58,373 nt of DNA, taken from NCBI GenBank assembly GCA_001768565.1, contig MEOE01000034.1, forward strand, positions 1-58,373. The letters are read 5' to 3'. Under the pieces are notes generated by a model. That model was not told the origin of the DNA, ran no database searches, and saw nothing but the letters and a program-made list of their open reading frames with translations. The DNA is from Bacteroidetes bacterium GWF2_33_16. Lineage in GTDB: Bacteria > Bacteroidota > Bacteroidia > Bacteroidales > UBA12077. Positions 9,192 through 19,300 of this stretch are shown here, one piece after another. The translations under genes and the position numbers were made by a program. The first letter of the stretch is position 1. Each line of letters begins with the position of its first letter.

Positions 9192-10043
9192 CTAGAAACT
9201 ATATTTATAAAATCCCTCTCCAGATTTTTTTCCTAATAATCCTGCATCAACCATTCTTCTAATCAAGGGACAACATCGAAATTTGCTATCTTGAAAATTG
9301 TTATATAATACTTCTAAGGATCTTTGAACTGTATCTAGGCCAATCAGATCAGCTGTTTCCAACGGACCCATGGAATGACCATATCCTTTTCTAAATACTA
9401 GGTCAATATCCTTTGGTGATGCAACATTTTCATGGACAAGAAAAGCTGCCTCATTCATAAATAAATGAGACAATCTATTTGCAACAAAACCAGGTGAATC
9501 ATTAACTATTACTGGAGTTTTATTCATTTCAATTAATATATCAATAATAGTATCTATAGTTTCAGTAGATGTATGAAATCCTTTTATAACCTCAACCATC
9601 TTTTTTAAAGGAACAGGATTCATAAAATGAACACCAATAACTTTATCTTTTCTCTTTACTAATGATGCTATTTTTGTAATAGGTATACAACTTGTATTAA
9701 CAGCATATATAACATTTTCAGGGCAATGATTTTCAAGTTCCCTATACAAATTTTCTTTTATGTTGAAATCTTCATCTATATTTTCAATTATTAGGTCAAT
9801 GTCATTAAAATCATTATAATCAAGAGTAAAAAGTATTCTATTAATTATTTCTTCAAACTCTATATCTTTATATTCTTTCTTTATCATTTTATACATTCTA
9901 AAGTCAGATTCCATTTTAGATCTAGCCTTTATAAGAATATCCTGTTTGATATCTTTCAAAATAACCCTATAACCAAACGTTGAAAATTCAAGTGCAACAT
10001 CACATCCCATAACACCTGCTCCTAAAATTGCTATTTTTTTCAT
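9192..10043 (-). CDS. 3-hydroxyacyl-CoA dehydrogenase-like enzyme (FkbK/ZmaG-like)
   Basis: A 283-aa member of the 3-hydroxybutyryl-CoA dehydrogenase family. The NAD-binding glycine motif is ILGAGVMG (residues 6-13). The active-site histidine is expected at His139 in GVHFMNPVP, followed by the VNDSPGFVANR motif of the C-terminal domain. In this setting it most likely oxidises the primary alcohol of glyceryl-ACP, the step between the FkbH-like protein and the acyl-CoA dehydrogenase-like protein. Primary metabolism (butyrate or fatty acid oxidation) is the alternative, but no thiolase or crotonase is nearby. The gene is part of the run of minus-strand cluster genes. Confidence 0.88.
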   Translation of the reverse strand: MKKIAILGAGVMGCDVALEFSTFGYRVILKDIKQDILIKARSKMESDFRMYKMIKKEYKDIEFEEIINRILFTLDYNDFNDIDLIIENIDEDFNIKENLYRELENHCPENVIYAVNTSCIPITKIASLVKRKDKVIGVHFMNPVPLKKMVEVIKGFHTSTETIDTIIDILIEMNKTPVIVNDSPGFVANRLSHLFMNEAAFLVHENVASPKDIDLVFRKGYGHSMGPLETADLIGLDTVQRSLEVLYNNFQDSKFRCCPLIRRMVDAGLLGKKSGEGFYKYSF

Positions 10044-10139
10044 ACAATTCTAATTTATTTAAGGAACACTTCAAATATAATTTTCAAATTAATTCCATTG
10101 AGGAATAATATCTGAATTCTATTGCTGATCAATATTTAC

Positions 10140-11114
10140 CTATTTATAACCATAAATTGCAGCAAGAATAGCTTTTTGTATATGCAACCTATTTTCTGCT
10201 TGATCATAAATTACTGATTGTTTACCATCAATCACATCCGCAGTTGCCTGCTGTCCTCTTATAATAGGTAAACAATTCATAAATATTGCTTCTGGATTCG
10301 CTCTCTCAAAATGTTTCTGAGACACGCACCATTTATCTCTAACATTATTTCTCATAATCATATCTTCATCACTTGATTTTTTTAATGATTTCCAACTTTT
10401 AACATAAATAACATCTGCACCCTCTGATGCTTCCATGATATCATTAGAAAATTCTAATTTACCACCAGAGCTTTGAACTTGTTTTTTAGAGAATTCAACA
10501 TATTCTTCATCAAGATCAAATCCTTTGGGGTATGCAATAACCATATTCATACCTAATGTTGAACCTGCAGTCATTAATGAATGTGGAACACCAGGAGATT
10601 TTTGTCTCTCTGCATAACCCCAAGTAACAACAACTTTCTTTTTTTTATAATCATTTCCCAATTTTTCTTTCATAGTAAAAATGTCACCTAAAGCTTGACA
10701 TGGATGATCTTTATCATCAAGGGCATTAATAACTGGAATATTAGTATTCTCAGCTAATAAATTTAATGCTATTCTGCCAGCCCCATAATTATTCATATCG
10801 TACATTCTAACAACAAGTCCATCGATATATCTTTCCATAACTCTACCTGTATCAATTAAACTTTCTTTATGGATAAGTTGCAGATCATGAGCATTATAAT
10901 ATTCCCCATGTCCCCCCATTTGCTGCACTCCAACTTGAAAAGAGATTCTAGTTCGTGTAGATGCCACACCAAACAATAATCCAATATTCTTATTTTTTAG
11001 TACAGTAGAAACATCAGTTCCATTTTTAATATCTTCGGATAACCTCATAATAAACTGTAACTCTTCATTGTTAAAATTCATTAAACTAATGAAATCCCTA
11101 TTTTTTAAATTCAT
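10140..11114 (-). CDS. Carbamoyltransferase of the ornithine/acetylornithine carbamoyltransferase family, probably acting on diaminopropionate
   Basis: A 324-aa transcarbamylase. The carbamoyl-phosphate motif is STRTR (residues 52-56), and HPCQ is at 137-140. The sequence KSPGVPHSL (172-180) resembles the proline-containing loop of the knotted AOTCase/SOTCase/YgeW group. The motif that is normally HCLP reads NCLP (280-283), so the conserved histidine is replaced by asparagine. Arginine biosynthesis is unlikely: no other arg gene is present, and the gene sits 12 bp after the SbnB-like gene. Viomycin and zwittermicin A clusters contain carbamoyltransferases linked to ureido groups on diaminopropionate. 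By analogy I propose formation of 3-ureidoalanine, free or carrier-bound. Family secure, substrate inferred. Confidence 0.88.
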   Translation of the reverse strand: MNLKNRDFISLMNFNNEELQFIMRLSEDIKNGTDVSTVLKNKNIGLLFGVASTRTRISFQVGVQQMGGHGEYYNAHDLQLIHKESLIDTGRVMERYIDGLVVRMYDMNNYGAGRIALNLLAENTNIPVINALDDKDHPCQALGDIFTMKEKLGNDYKKKKVVVTWGYAERQKSPGVPHSLMTAGSTLGMNMVIAYPKGFDLDEEYVEFSKKQVQSSGGKLEFSNDIMEASEGADVIYVKSWKSLKKSSDEDMIMRNNVRDKWCVSQKHFERANPEAIFMNCLPIIRGQQATADVIDGKQSVIYDQAENRLHIQKAILAAIYGYK

Positions 11115-11126
11115 AATTAAGTTGTT

Positions 11127-12104
11127 TTAGTTAAACATATTTAGATCTTGACCTATTAAATTCTTTAAAGCTAGATTATAATAATAAGCACCCATGGCAA
11201 TATCAAAAACAGCCATTCCCATTGGATTAAAAAGTATTGGGTTTTTATTAATAAATGGTTCGTAAAGATTATTCATAACAATATCACAAATAGAAAAAGT
11301 TTGTGCTTTATTCAAACCTTTCTCCAAATGCATATTTTCAATATCTGTTTTTTCACGACAAACTTCTTCCCAATCATCAACAATTATAGCACTTTTAAAC
11401 CATTTATAAACACATATTTTATAGTCTCTTAAGGAAACATTCAAATGTAATGAACCAGTTTTAGGTTTTTCATTGATATATGATGACTTTGAGACAGTAC
11501 ATGTAATAAAAATATCTGCATTTTCATATGCTTTTTGCCAACTATCAGCAATTATTATCTTATCTCTAATTTCTTTATCAATTAAATTTAAATCAATATT
11601 ATTTATATCAAAAAGAACAATATGATCAATCCTATTACCCAACAAACTAGAACACATTTTCAAATGATATTGACCTATAGGTCCAAACCCAACAATCCCA
11701 ACTTGTATTTTTTTTAATTGTCTTATGTTTTGAAAATATCGTATCATTAGTCCACTTACTGATGCTGTTCTAATAACACTTATTAATGCAGTATTAATAA
11801 TCGCTGTTGGTTCACCTGTATCTGGGTTATTTAGAATCGTTACACTATGTGCTCTTGGAATATTTTTTTTTATATTGCCTGGGAAACTAGCAATCCATTT
11901 GATACCTGCCATGTTAATGCTTCCGCCAAGAAAAGCTGGCATAGCTATTATTCGGTTGTTAAAATCCCTATATCGCAAATATGGTTTAATGGGTTGGGCA
12001 TAATCATTTTTTGCCAAACATTTAACAGAATCTTCAATTACATCAATTGCTTCTTCCCAGTTTATCCATATTTTTTTTATATGTTCTTCGTTAAGATAAA
12101 TCAT
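11127..12104 (-). CDS. SbnB-like dehydrogenase of the ornithine cyclodeaminase/mu-crystallin family (Dap synthesis, step 2)
   Basis: A 325-aa protein. The N-terminal half carries the substrate-binding fold (AMPAFLGG, GIKWIASFPGN), and the Rossmann motif VGFGPIGQYHLKMC starts near residue 138. In staphyloferrin B biosynthesis SbnB oxidatively cleaves N-(2-amino-2-carboxyethyl)-L-glutamate to give L-2,3-diaminopropionate and 2-oxoglutarate. The direct neighbour at 12180-13154 is the matching SbnA-like enzyme, and this pairing is the usual signature of Dap synthesis in NRPS clusters. A true ornithine cyclodeaminase is less likely given that partner. The gene is 75 bp downstream of the SbnA-like gene. 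Confidence 0.88.
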   Translation of the reverse strand: MIYLNEEHIKKIWINWEEAIDVIEDSVKCLAKNDYAQPIKPYLRYRDFNNRIIAMPAFLGGSINMAGIKWIASFPGNIKKNIPRAHSVTILNNPDTGEPTAIINTALISVIRTASVSGLMIRYFQNIRQLKKIQVGIVGFGPIGQYHLKMCSSLLGNRIDHIVLFDINNIDLNLIDKEIRDKIIIADSWQKAYENADIFITCTVSKSSYINEKPKTGSLHLNVSLRDYKICVYKWFKSAIIVDDWEEVCREKTDIENMHLEKGLNKAQTFSICDIVMNNLYEPFINKNPILFNPMGMAVFDIAMGAYYYNLALKNLIGQDLNMFN

Positions 12105-12179
12105 TTGTTATTGTTTTTGGTTATAAGTTTCAAGTTATATCTTATCAAATTAGTACTATTTACTTTAACTTTAATAAAA

Positions 12180-13154
12180 TTAATCATTTATTGTTTTCCT
12201 CTCTTTATCAATTAAATACTCATTACACCAGCAGTCATCATAAATTGTAGTGCAATATCTTTCACCCCGATCAGGAAAAATACAAATAACATTTAGAGGT
12301 TCTCGAATTTCTTTTTTCGAAAAATATTTTTTTATAGCAGCATAGACTGAACCAGATGATCCTCCTGCAAAAATATTATGTTCCTTCAATAACTCTTTAC
12401 ATGATTTTGCAGTTTCTATTTCACTGACCCATACAACATCATCAATAATAGCCCTTTGCAATATATTTGGCACCATACTTGAGCCAATTCCAGGAATATA
12501 CCTTTTTTGGGGAGTATTCCCAAAAATTACAGAACCAAAAATATCAACAGCAATGACTTTAACTTTAGGAAATCTCTCTTTTACTTTTTGAGATACTCCA
12601 GTAATAGTTCCTCCAGAACTAACACCAAGAAATATATAATCAATATTGCCTAAAACTCCATTGCAAATTTCATTTCCTAAGGTTTCATAATATGCTTCTG
12701 CATTTAAAGGATTTTCATATTGATTTATCCAATAAATATTCGGGGTGGAATTTAATATCTCTTTAATTTTTAAAATACGATTAAGTAAATATCCTCCAAA
12801 TTTATCTTGTTCTGTGACTTTAATAATTTGCGCTCCTTGTGTTTTAATTAACATTTCATTTAAAGGTGTAGTATTTTTGTCAATTACACAAATAAATTTG
12901 AGTCCATATAATCTGGAATAGGCAGAAAGCGAAACCCCAAAGTTCCCAGAAGATGATTCAATAAGAGTAGTATCTTTATTAATAATATTTTCATCTAAAA
13001 TTTTTTTTATTATATATGCAGCAGCCCTGTCCTTAACGCTTCCTGTAGGATTAAAAAATTCTAATTTCGCATAAAGATTAATGTTTATTTCATTTTTTAG
13101 ATTTATTTCCACTATGGGAGTGTTTCCAACTTGATATAAAATATTACTTGACAT
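12180..13154 (-). CDS. SbnA-like PLP-dependent synthase of the cysteine synthase family (Dap synthesis, step 1)
   Basis: A 324-aa fold-type II PLP enzyme. The PLP lysine is Lys41 in PTGSVKDRAAAY. ESSSGNFG (about residue 66) binds the substrate carboxylate, and a GGSSGS phosphate-binding loop lies near residue 257. The serine-rich ESSSGNFG form and the SbnB-like neighbour point to N-(2-amino-2-carboxyethyl)-L-glutamate synthase, which joins O-phospho-L-serine and L-glutamate, instead of ordinary cysteine synthase. Together the two genes would supply L-2,3-diaminopropionate to the assembly line. It is 186 bp downstream of the large NRPS gene, in an AT-rich gap with no visible terminator. Confidence 0.88.
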   Translation of the reverse strand: MSSNILYQVGNTPIVEINLKNEININLYAKLEFFNPTGSVKDRAAAYIIKKILDENIINKDTTLIESSSGNFGVSLSAYSRLYGLKFICVIDKNTTPLNEMLIKTQGAQIIKVTEQDKFGGYLLNRILKIKEILNSTPNIYWINQYENPLNAEAYYETLGNEICNGVLGNIDYIFLGVSSGGTITGVSQKVKERFPKVKVIAVDIFGSVIFGNTPQKRYIPGIGSSMVPNILQRAIIDDVVWVSEIETAKSCKELLKEHNIFAGGSSGSVYAAIKKYFSKKEIREPLNVICIFPDRGERYCTTIYDDCWCNEYLIDKERKTIND

Positions 13155-13340
13155 AAGGAAGTATTATATTGTTCTATATGATTTAAAATTGATTATTTAG
13201 ATACAAAAATTATATATTTAAAATTTGAATGTCATTTATTCATATAATTGATACTTTATTGTATAAGTAAGCCTTAATCTCTAAAATCAATTATTTTTAA
13301 GCAATCAAAATCATAGTTATAACATATTTTAATTCAATTA

Positions 13341-16300
13341 TTATTGAAACAGTACCTTCAAATCATCATCCTCCAATTCTACTCCATTAAAATCTGAAGG
13401 AGTAAAATAAATATCTTCACTATTTTTTAAATAGAAGACCAGATTGTTTATTTGCCTAATAAATCCTTCTTTTAAAGAAATGATATCAGATTCATTAAAT
13501 GTGACATTACAATAAACAAATTCTACATTCAGTTCTTTATTTATTATCAAAATATTTATTTCTAAACTTGATGTAATATGATTTTCATCAGAAACATCTT
13601 TTCCAGAAAATTTATTAGAATAAGAAAATAAGTCGTTTGATACTTCTTCGCCAAACTGTCCAAGGTAATTAAACCTAATTTCACTTTTTAACTTCTCAGA
13701 TTGATTAAAAGAGCCTGCTAAATATTTAGCAATACCATAGCCAATTCCATTTTTAGGGACTTTCCTTATTTGCTCTTTTACAGCTTTTATATGCTTATCT
13801 AAATCATCTCCCTCAATTTTAAAAACAACAGGATAAATTGATGTAAACCAACCAATAGTTCTTGAGACATCAATACCTTCGAGATTTCTTCCATAATTCT
13901 CAAAATCAACAACTATTTGACTTTTCTTGGTAAAATCTCTAACTGTTAATGCCAAAGCAGTAGCTAGAAGTATATGAATATCTGTATTATAAGGTTTGTT
14001 GGCATCTTTCAATAAAAACTCTGTTTGCTCATTATCTAAAGAAAATTGACACTTATAATACTCAGAAATGATACTATTAATTGGTTCTTTCTCTGACAAC
14101 TTGAATTCATTGCTTTCTATATCCTTCCAATAATCTACCTGAGATTTTAATTCTTCTGATTCAGCATAGTCTTCCAAGGCACACTGCCAATCAATCAAAC
14201 TACCGGTTTTTAAAGGAAGTTTTATGAACGCCCCATTCTCAATAGTATAATACAAATTATACAAATCTTCTAATAAAATCCTCCATGAAACACCATCAAT
14301 CACCAAATGATGGGCTGAAATCAAAAGACGGTCATGCTTATTTTCTTCTCTAATAATACCTGCTTTTATTAATAAAGTATTAGTTATATCAAATGATGAT
14401 TTAAGTTCTACACCTATTGATTCCAGTGTGTTTTTATCATCTATTTCAAATACATCAATTTCAAATGCTTTCTTTAAATGGTCGTTATTAAAGAACATAC
14501 AATTCTTTTTAGTATTATAGTTTGCTCTTAATCCATCGTGATGTTCGATAAGTTTATAAAAAACTTGTTCAAGTATGTTCTTGTCAATAGGTTTCTTAAA
14601 CTCTAATAATACTGATTGGTTGAAATAATTCGGATTTTCAATATCTTGTTCAAAAAACCATCTTTCAATAGGGCTTAACTCTTTCTCTCCAGATGCCAAA
14701 CCCTGATCATATTCCTTTTCGTACTTTTTAGCATAAAAACTTATCTGAGAAATGGTTTGATGTGTAAGAATATCATTTACATTTAATGCTATTCCTTTAT
14801 CATATAAACGCGAGGTTATTTGGACAGCTTTTATGGAATCTCCTCCCAATTCAAAGAAATTATCATCAATACTTACCTGTTTGATACTGAATACCTCTTG
14901 AAATATATCCACAAGGAGTTTCTGAATATCATTTTCGGCTATTTTAATTTCTTTTGTTTCTCTTAATTTATCTATCCCTGGTAATAAATTCTTATCAATC
15001 TTGCCATTAGGAGTTAATGGGATCTTATCTATATTAAAAAACAAAGAAGGAACCATGTAGTGAGGCAATCGTCCTCGTAAATACTGTCTCAAATCAGGTT
15101 CTACTACTCCATATTCAGAGACATAATATGCACATAACAAATTATCCCCATTTTTATCTATCTTAGAAACTACTGCTTTCGATACTCCTTCAAATTCTTG
15201 AATACAGAGTTCAATCTCATCCAACTCTATCCTATATCCATTAAGTTTCACTTGGTTATCTGATCTGCCTGCAAATTCGATAGTTTCTTTGTCAATAAAC
15301 TTAGCGAGATCTCCAGTTCGGTATAATTTCTTATCTGATAGTTCTGATATTATGACAAATTTCTCGTTGGTTAATACATCATTATTATGGTAACCTCTTG
15401 CTACACTATCACCTCCAATAAATATCTCTCCAATAATACCCTGACCCACAGGCTTTAAATATTTATCAAGTATAAATATCTGTGAGTTATGGGATGGTTT
15501 ACCTACAGGAACAGCCTTATTGTATTTCTTCTGACTTTCAAACTGATATATCATACATCCAACTGTGGCTTCTGTGGGCCCATATTCATTGAATATTTCT
15601 ATTTTGCTATCGAATTTTTTTGTTATTTCTCTTGCTAATTCGGCAGTTAAATTTTCGCCACCAACAATAAATCGTTTTAGGTTAGTAACATTCTCTGCTT
15701 TTATTGTAATATCCTCTTTTATCAACCTTAAATGTGATGGGGTCAATTTTATAACACCAACTTTGTCGTCGTGCAAAACTTGTTGTAATAGCAAACTTTG
15801 ATCATCTTCTTTATAAATATACAGAGTATTACCAGAAATCAATGGCAAGAATATTGAGGTTACCGTAAGATCAAAAGATACAGAACTAAAAAGAGGAAAA
15901 TCAACTGATTCTCCTTTGATATAAACCTGCTGTGCCCACCAAATGTAATTCATCAAATTCCTGTGCTCTATCATAACACCCTTAGGCTGTCCTGATGTTC
16001 CTGAAGTATAAATCATATAAGCCAGATTTGTTGGACTAGCCTTTACTGTATTCTTTTGTATGGTTTGCTCATAACTAGCAAGTCTATCAATATGAATAAT
16101 ACAATCTCTATCAAAATTATTTAAAATCGATTTATTTGATTCTATAATCTCTTCTGAAGCAATTATTAACTTTGCTTTGCTATCTTCAATAATATATTCT
16201 TTTCTTGATGATGGATAATTTGGATCAACGGGAACATAAGCTCCTCCAGCTTTTAAAACTCCCAAAACCGATATAACAAATTCAAAAGATCTTTCGACCA

Positions 16301-19300
16301 ACAAAACAACAAAATCATCTGGTCCAAGCCCTTTATTCATTAATATACTTGCCAGCTTAGTTGCTTTCTTATCAAGTTCCTTATATGTGATTTTATCTTC
16401 ATTAAATACTAATGCATAAGAATCGGGTGATCCTTTTACCTGTTTCTCAAACAATTCATGAACAAGCAATGATGGCGTTTCAGAATTTGTATTATTAAAA
16501 TCTACTACCAAACTCTTCCTCTCAATATCTGATAAAACTTCTAAATCGCTTACTTTGTCAATTTGTTTATCAATAACTGCTTTTATAATTTTTTTGAAAT
16601 AACCTGAAAATCGAGTAATCGTTTCTTCTGAAAACAGATCACTTGAATATTCAAATGCAAAGTCAAGCTCGCTATTCTCAAAGACTTCCAAAGTTATGTC
16701 AAACTTGGAAGTCTTTGGATCAAACCGATAATGGGTTATTTTTAGATCATCGCTTGATAACTCGGGAAAATCCATATTTTGATAAACAAACATAGTATCA
16801 AACAATGGATTACGTCCAGGCACATTTTTTAAATTTAAAACATTCAACAATACATCATAAGGCAGCGACTTATTATCCAATGCTTGAATTAAATGTCTAT
16901 TAACATCAGACAAATACTGATCTATTCCAATATCCATATTTGGAAAGACTCTAATTGGTAGATTATTAACAAACATACCTATTGAATCCAAAAACTTTAC
17001 ATGGTTCCTTCCCGATTCTGCAACTCCTATTATTATATCCTCTTGGGAACTTAATTTATAAAGTAATAAGGAATAACAACTCAAAAGAATTACCGATTTA
17101 GAAATTCCTTTATCCCTGGAAAATAAATCCAATGAGTAATGAAGATCCGTTCCAAGACTTCCAAATAACCTTCCTCCACTATCATCATTTCGTCTTAATT
17201 CTGAAAGATCGAAAGGAAGATTCAATTGTGGGATATCACCTTGCAAAATGTCTCTCCAATATTTTATGGCAACCTCCGCTTTCGTTGTTTTTAAATAAAC
17301 CTCTTCCCAAAGAACAAAATCCACATATTGTATTGCTGTCTTTTTTAAATCCTTACCTTTATAAATACTAAAAAACTCCTCCAAAATATTTATTAATGAA
17401 TTACCATCAGCAATGATGTGATGGATATCAATTAGTACAACGGTCTTCTCAGATGCCAGAAAACCATACTTAACACGGATAAGGGGTAATTCCTCCAAGT
17501 TGAAGTGAGATAAATGTTTTCTGATTTGTTCATCAAGGTTAATTTTTTGATCTAAAATAATCTCCTCGAGTGAAACAACAATATCTTCATGTATTTGTTG
17601 ATAAGGCACTCCATTCTTTATATGGCAGGTAGTTCTTAATATATCATATTTTTTAATTAACTCATACTGAGATGTTTTTAACTGGTCAACATTAAATAAA
17701 CCTTCTAAAATAAAAACTTGCGGTATATTGTAAGCTAAAGAACCAGTATTTAGTTGATTGTGATAAAAAATCCTGTTTTGAGCATGAGACAGACTAAAAC
17801 ATTTATTATTACCTCTTTGTATTGTTATAGTTTCATTGGGAAGACTATTTTTGATTAATTCAGACTGTCCTTTTATTGTTCTACAATTATAGAACTGTTC
17901 AAAAGATATTTCTATTTCAAATTCTTTCTGGAGAAACATTATCAGCTGACCAGCTTTCAGTGAATTACCACCTAGAGCAAAAAAATCATCATTAATCTCT
18001 AAATCTTTTCTCTTTAATACCTCAGTCCAATTTCTTAGTATCTTTTCTTCTAATTCACTCTGGGGCAAGACAATTCCTAAATTCTTAATTTCACTTTTTA
18101 AACAATCTAACTGCGCCTTTATTTCATTATAATCTCCATCAAGGTATTCTTTTAACAATTGATACCGCTGCAACTTACCACTTGTTGTTTTAGGAATTCT
18201 TTTTACTGGTAAGACATAGTCAAGTTGGATACCAACTTCCTCACTAATAACTCTTTCACATGCTTGTTTAATTGAAATAAAATTTTCGAATTTCCCGCGA
18301 TATAATACAAAAGTAATGATTTCATCCCTTGACAAACTGGCATTAAAGTGAGCAGTGATAACAATTTTACCGAGTTCAATTCCAGAAACTTTTTCTGTTA
18401 TCCTCTCAAGATCATGAGAATAATAATTAATTCCATTTACAAAAAGGATGTCCTTATCTCTGCCTACAATATACAAATTTCCAATTGTATCTATGAAACC
18501 CAGATCGCCGGTATTTAACCAACCATCAGTTGCTATTAGTTTTTCTGTAGCTTTCTTATTATTATAATAACCTGAAGTTACATTACCTCCCTTGATTTGG
18601 ATTTTTCCAATAAAATTATCTCCTAATTGTTTGTTTTCATTATCAACAATACGTATAAATGTATTCTTTATTGGTTTACCTACACTAACGAAGTTTATTG
18701 ATGATTCCATATCACCAGTATAAGATATCTGATCCCCTAAATTTAATTTATTTCGATCAACTTGAATGGAATGAATCTCTTCTTCAATATTAGAAAAGGA
18801 AACTGCAAGACTAGCTTCGGCTAATCCATAAACGGGGAAAATTACATTTTCTTTTAATCCATTCTTTCTAAAATATTGAATGAATTTTAAACATATATCT
18901 TTAGAAATAGGTTCTGCGCCATTTACAATGACACGTAATGATGACAGATCAATACTCTGATTCTTTTCTGGATTAAAATGCTTTAAAATATACTGATAAC
19001 CAAAGTTTGGTGAAGAAGTAAAAGTAATACTATAATCAGAAATCTTATTTAACCAGAGTGTTGGATTACGCATAAACAAATCTGTTGGCATAATATAATG
19101 ATTCCAACCTTTAGCCATGGGTGTTAAATGAAAACCAATCAGACCCATGTCATGAGTTAATGGCATCCAGCTAAAGAATTTGTCTCCATCCAAAGGACTA
19201 TTTATACCATCATGGATGGAATCAATATTTGCTATTAAATTACCATGAGTCAAGATTACTCCTTTGGGACTTCCTGTTGATCCAGAAGAAAACTGAATAT

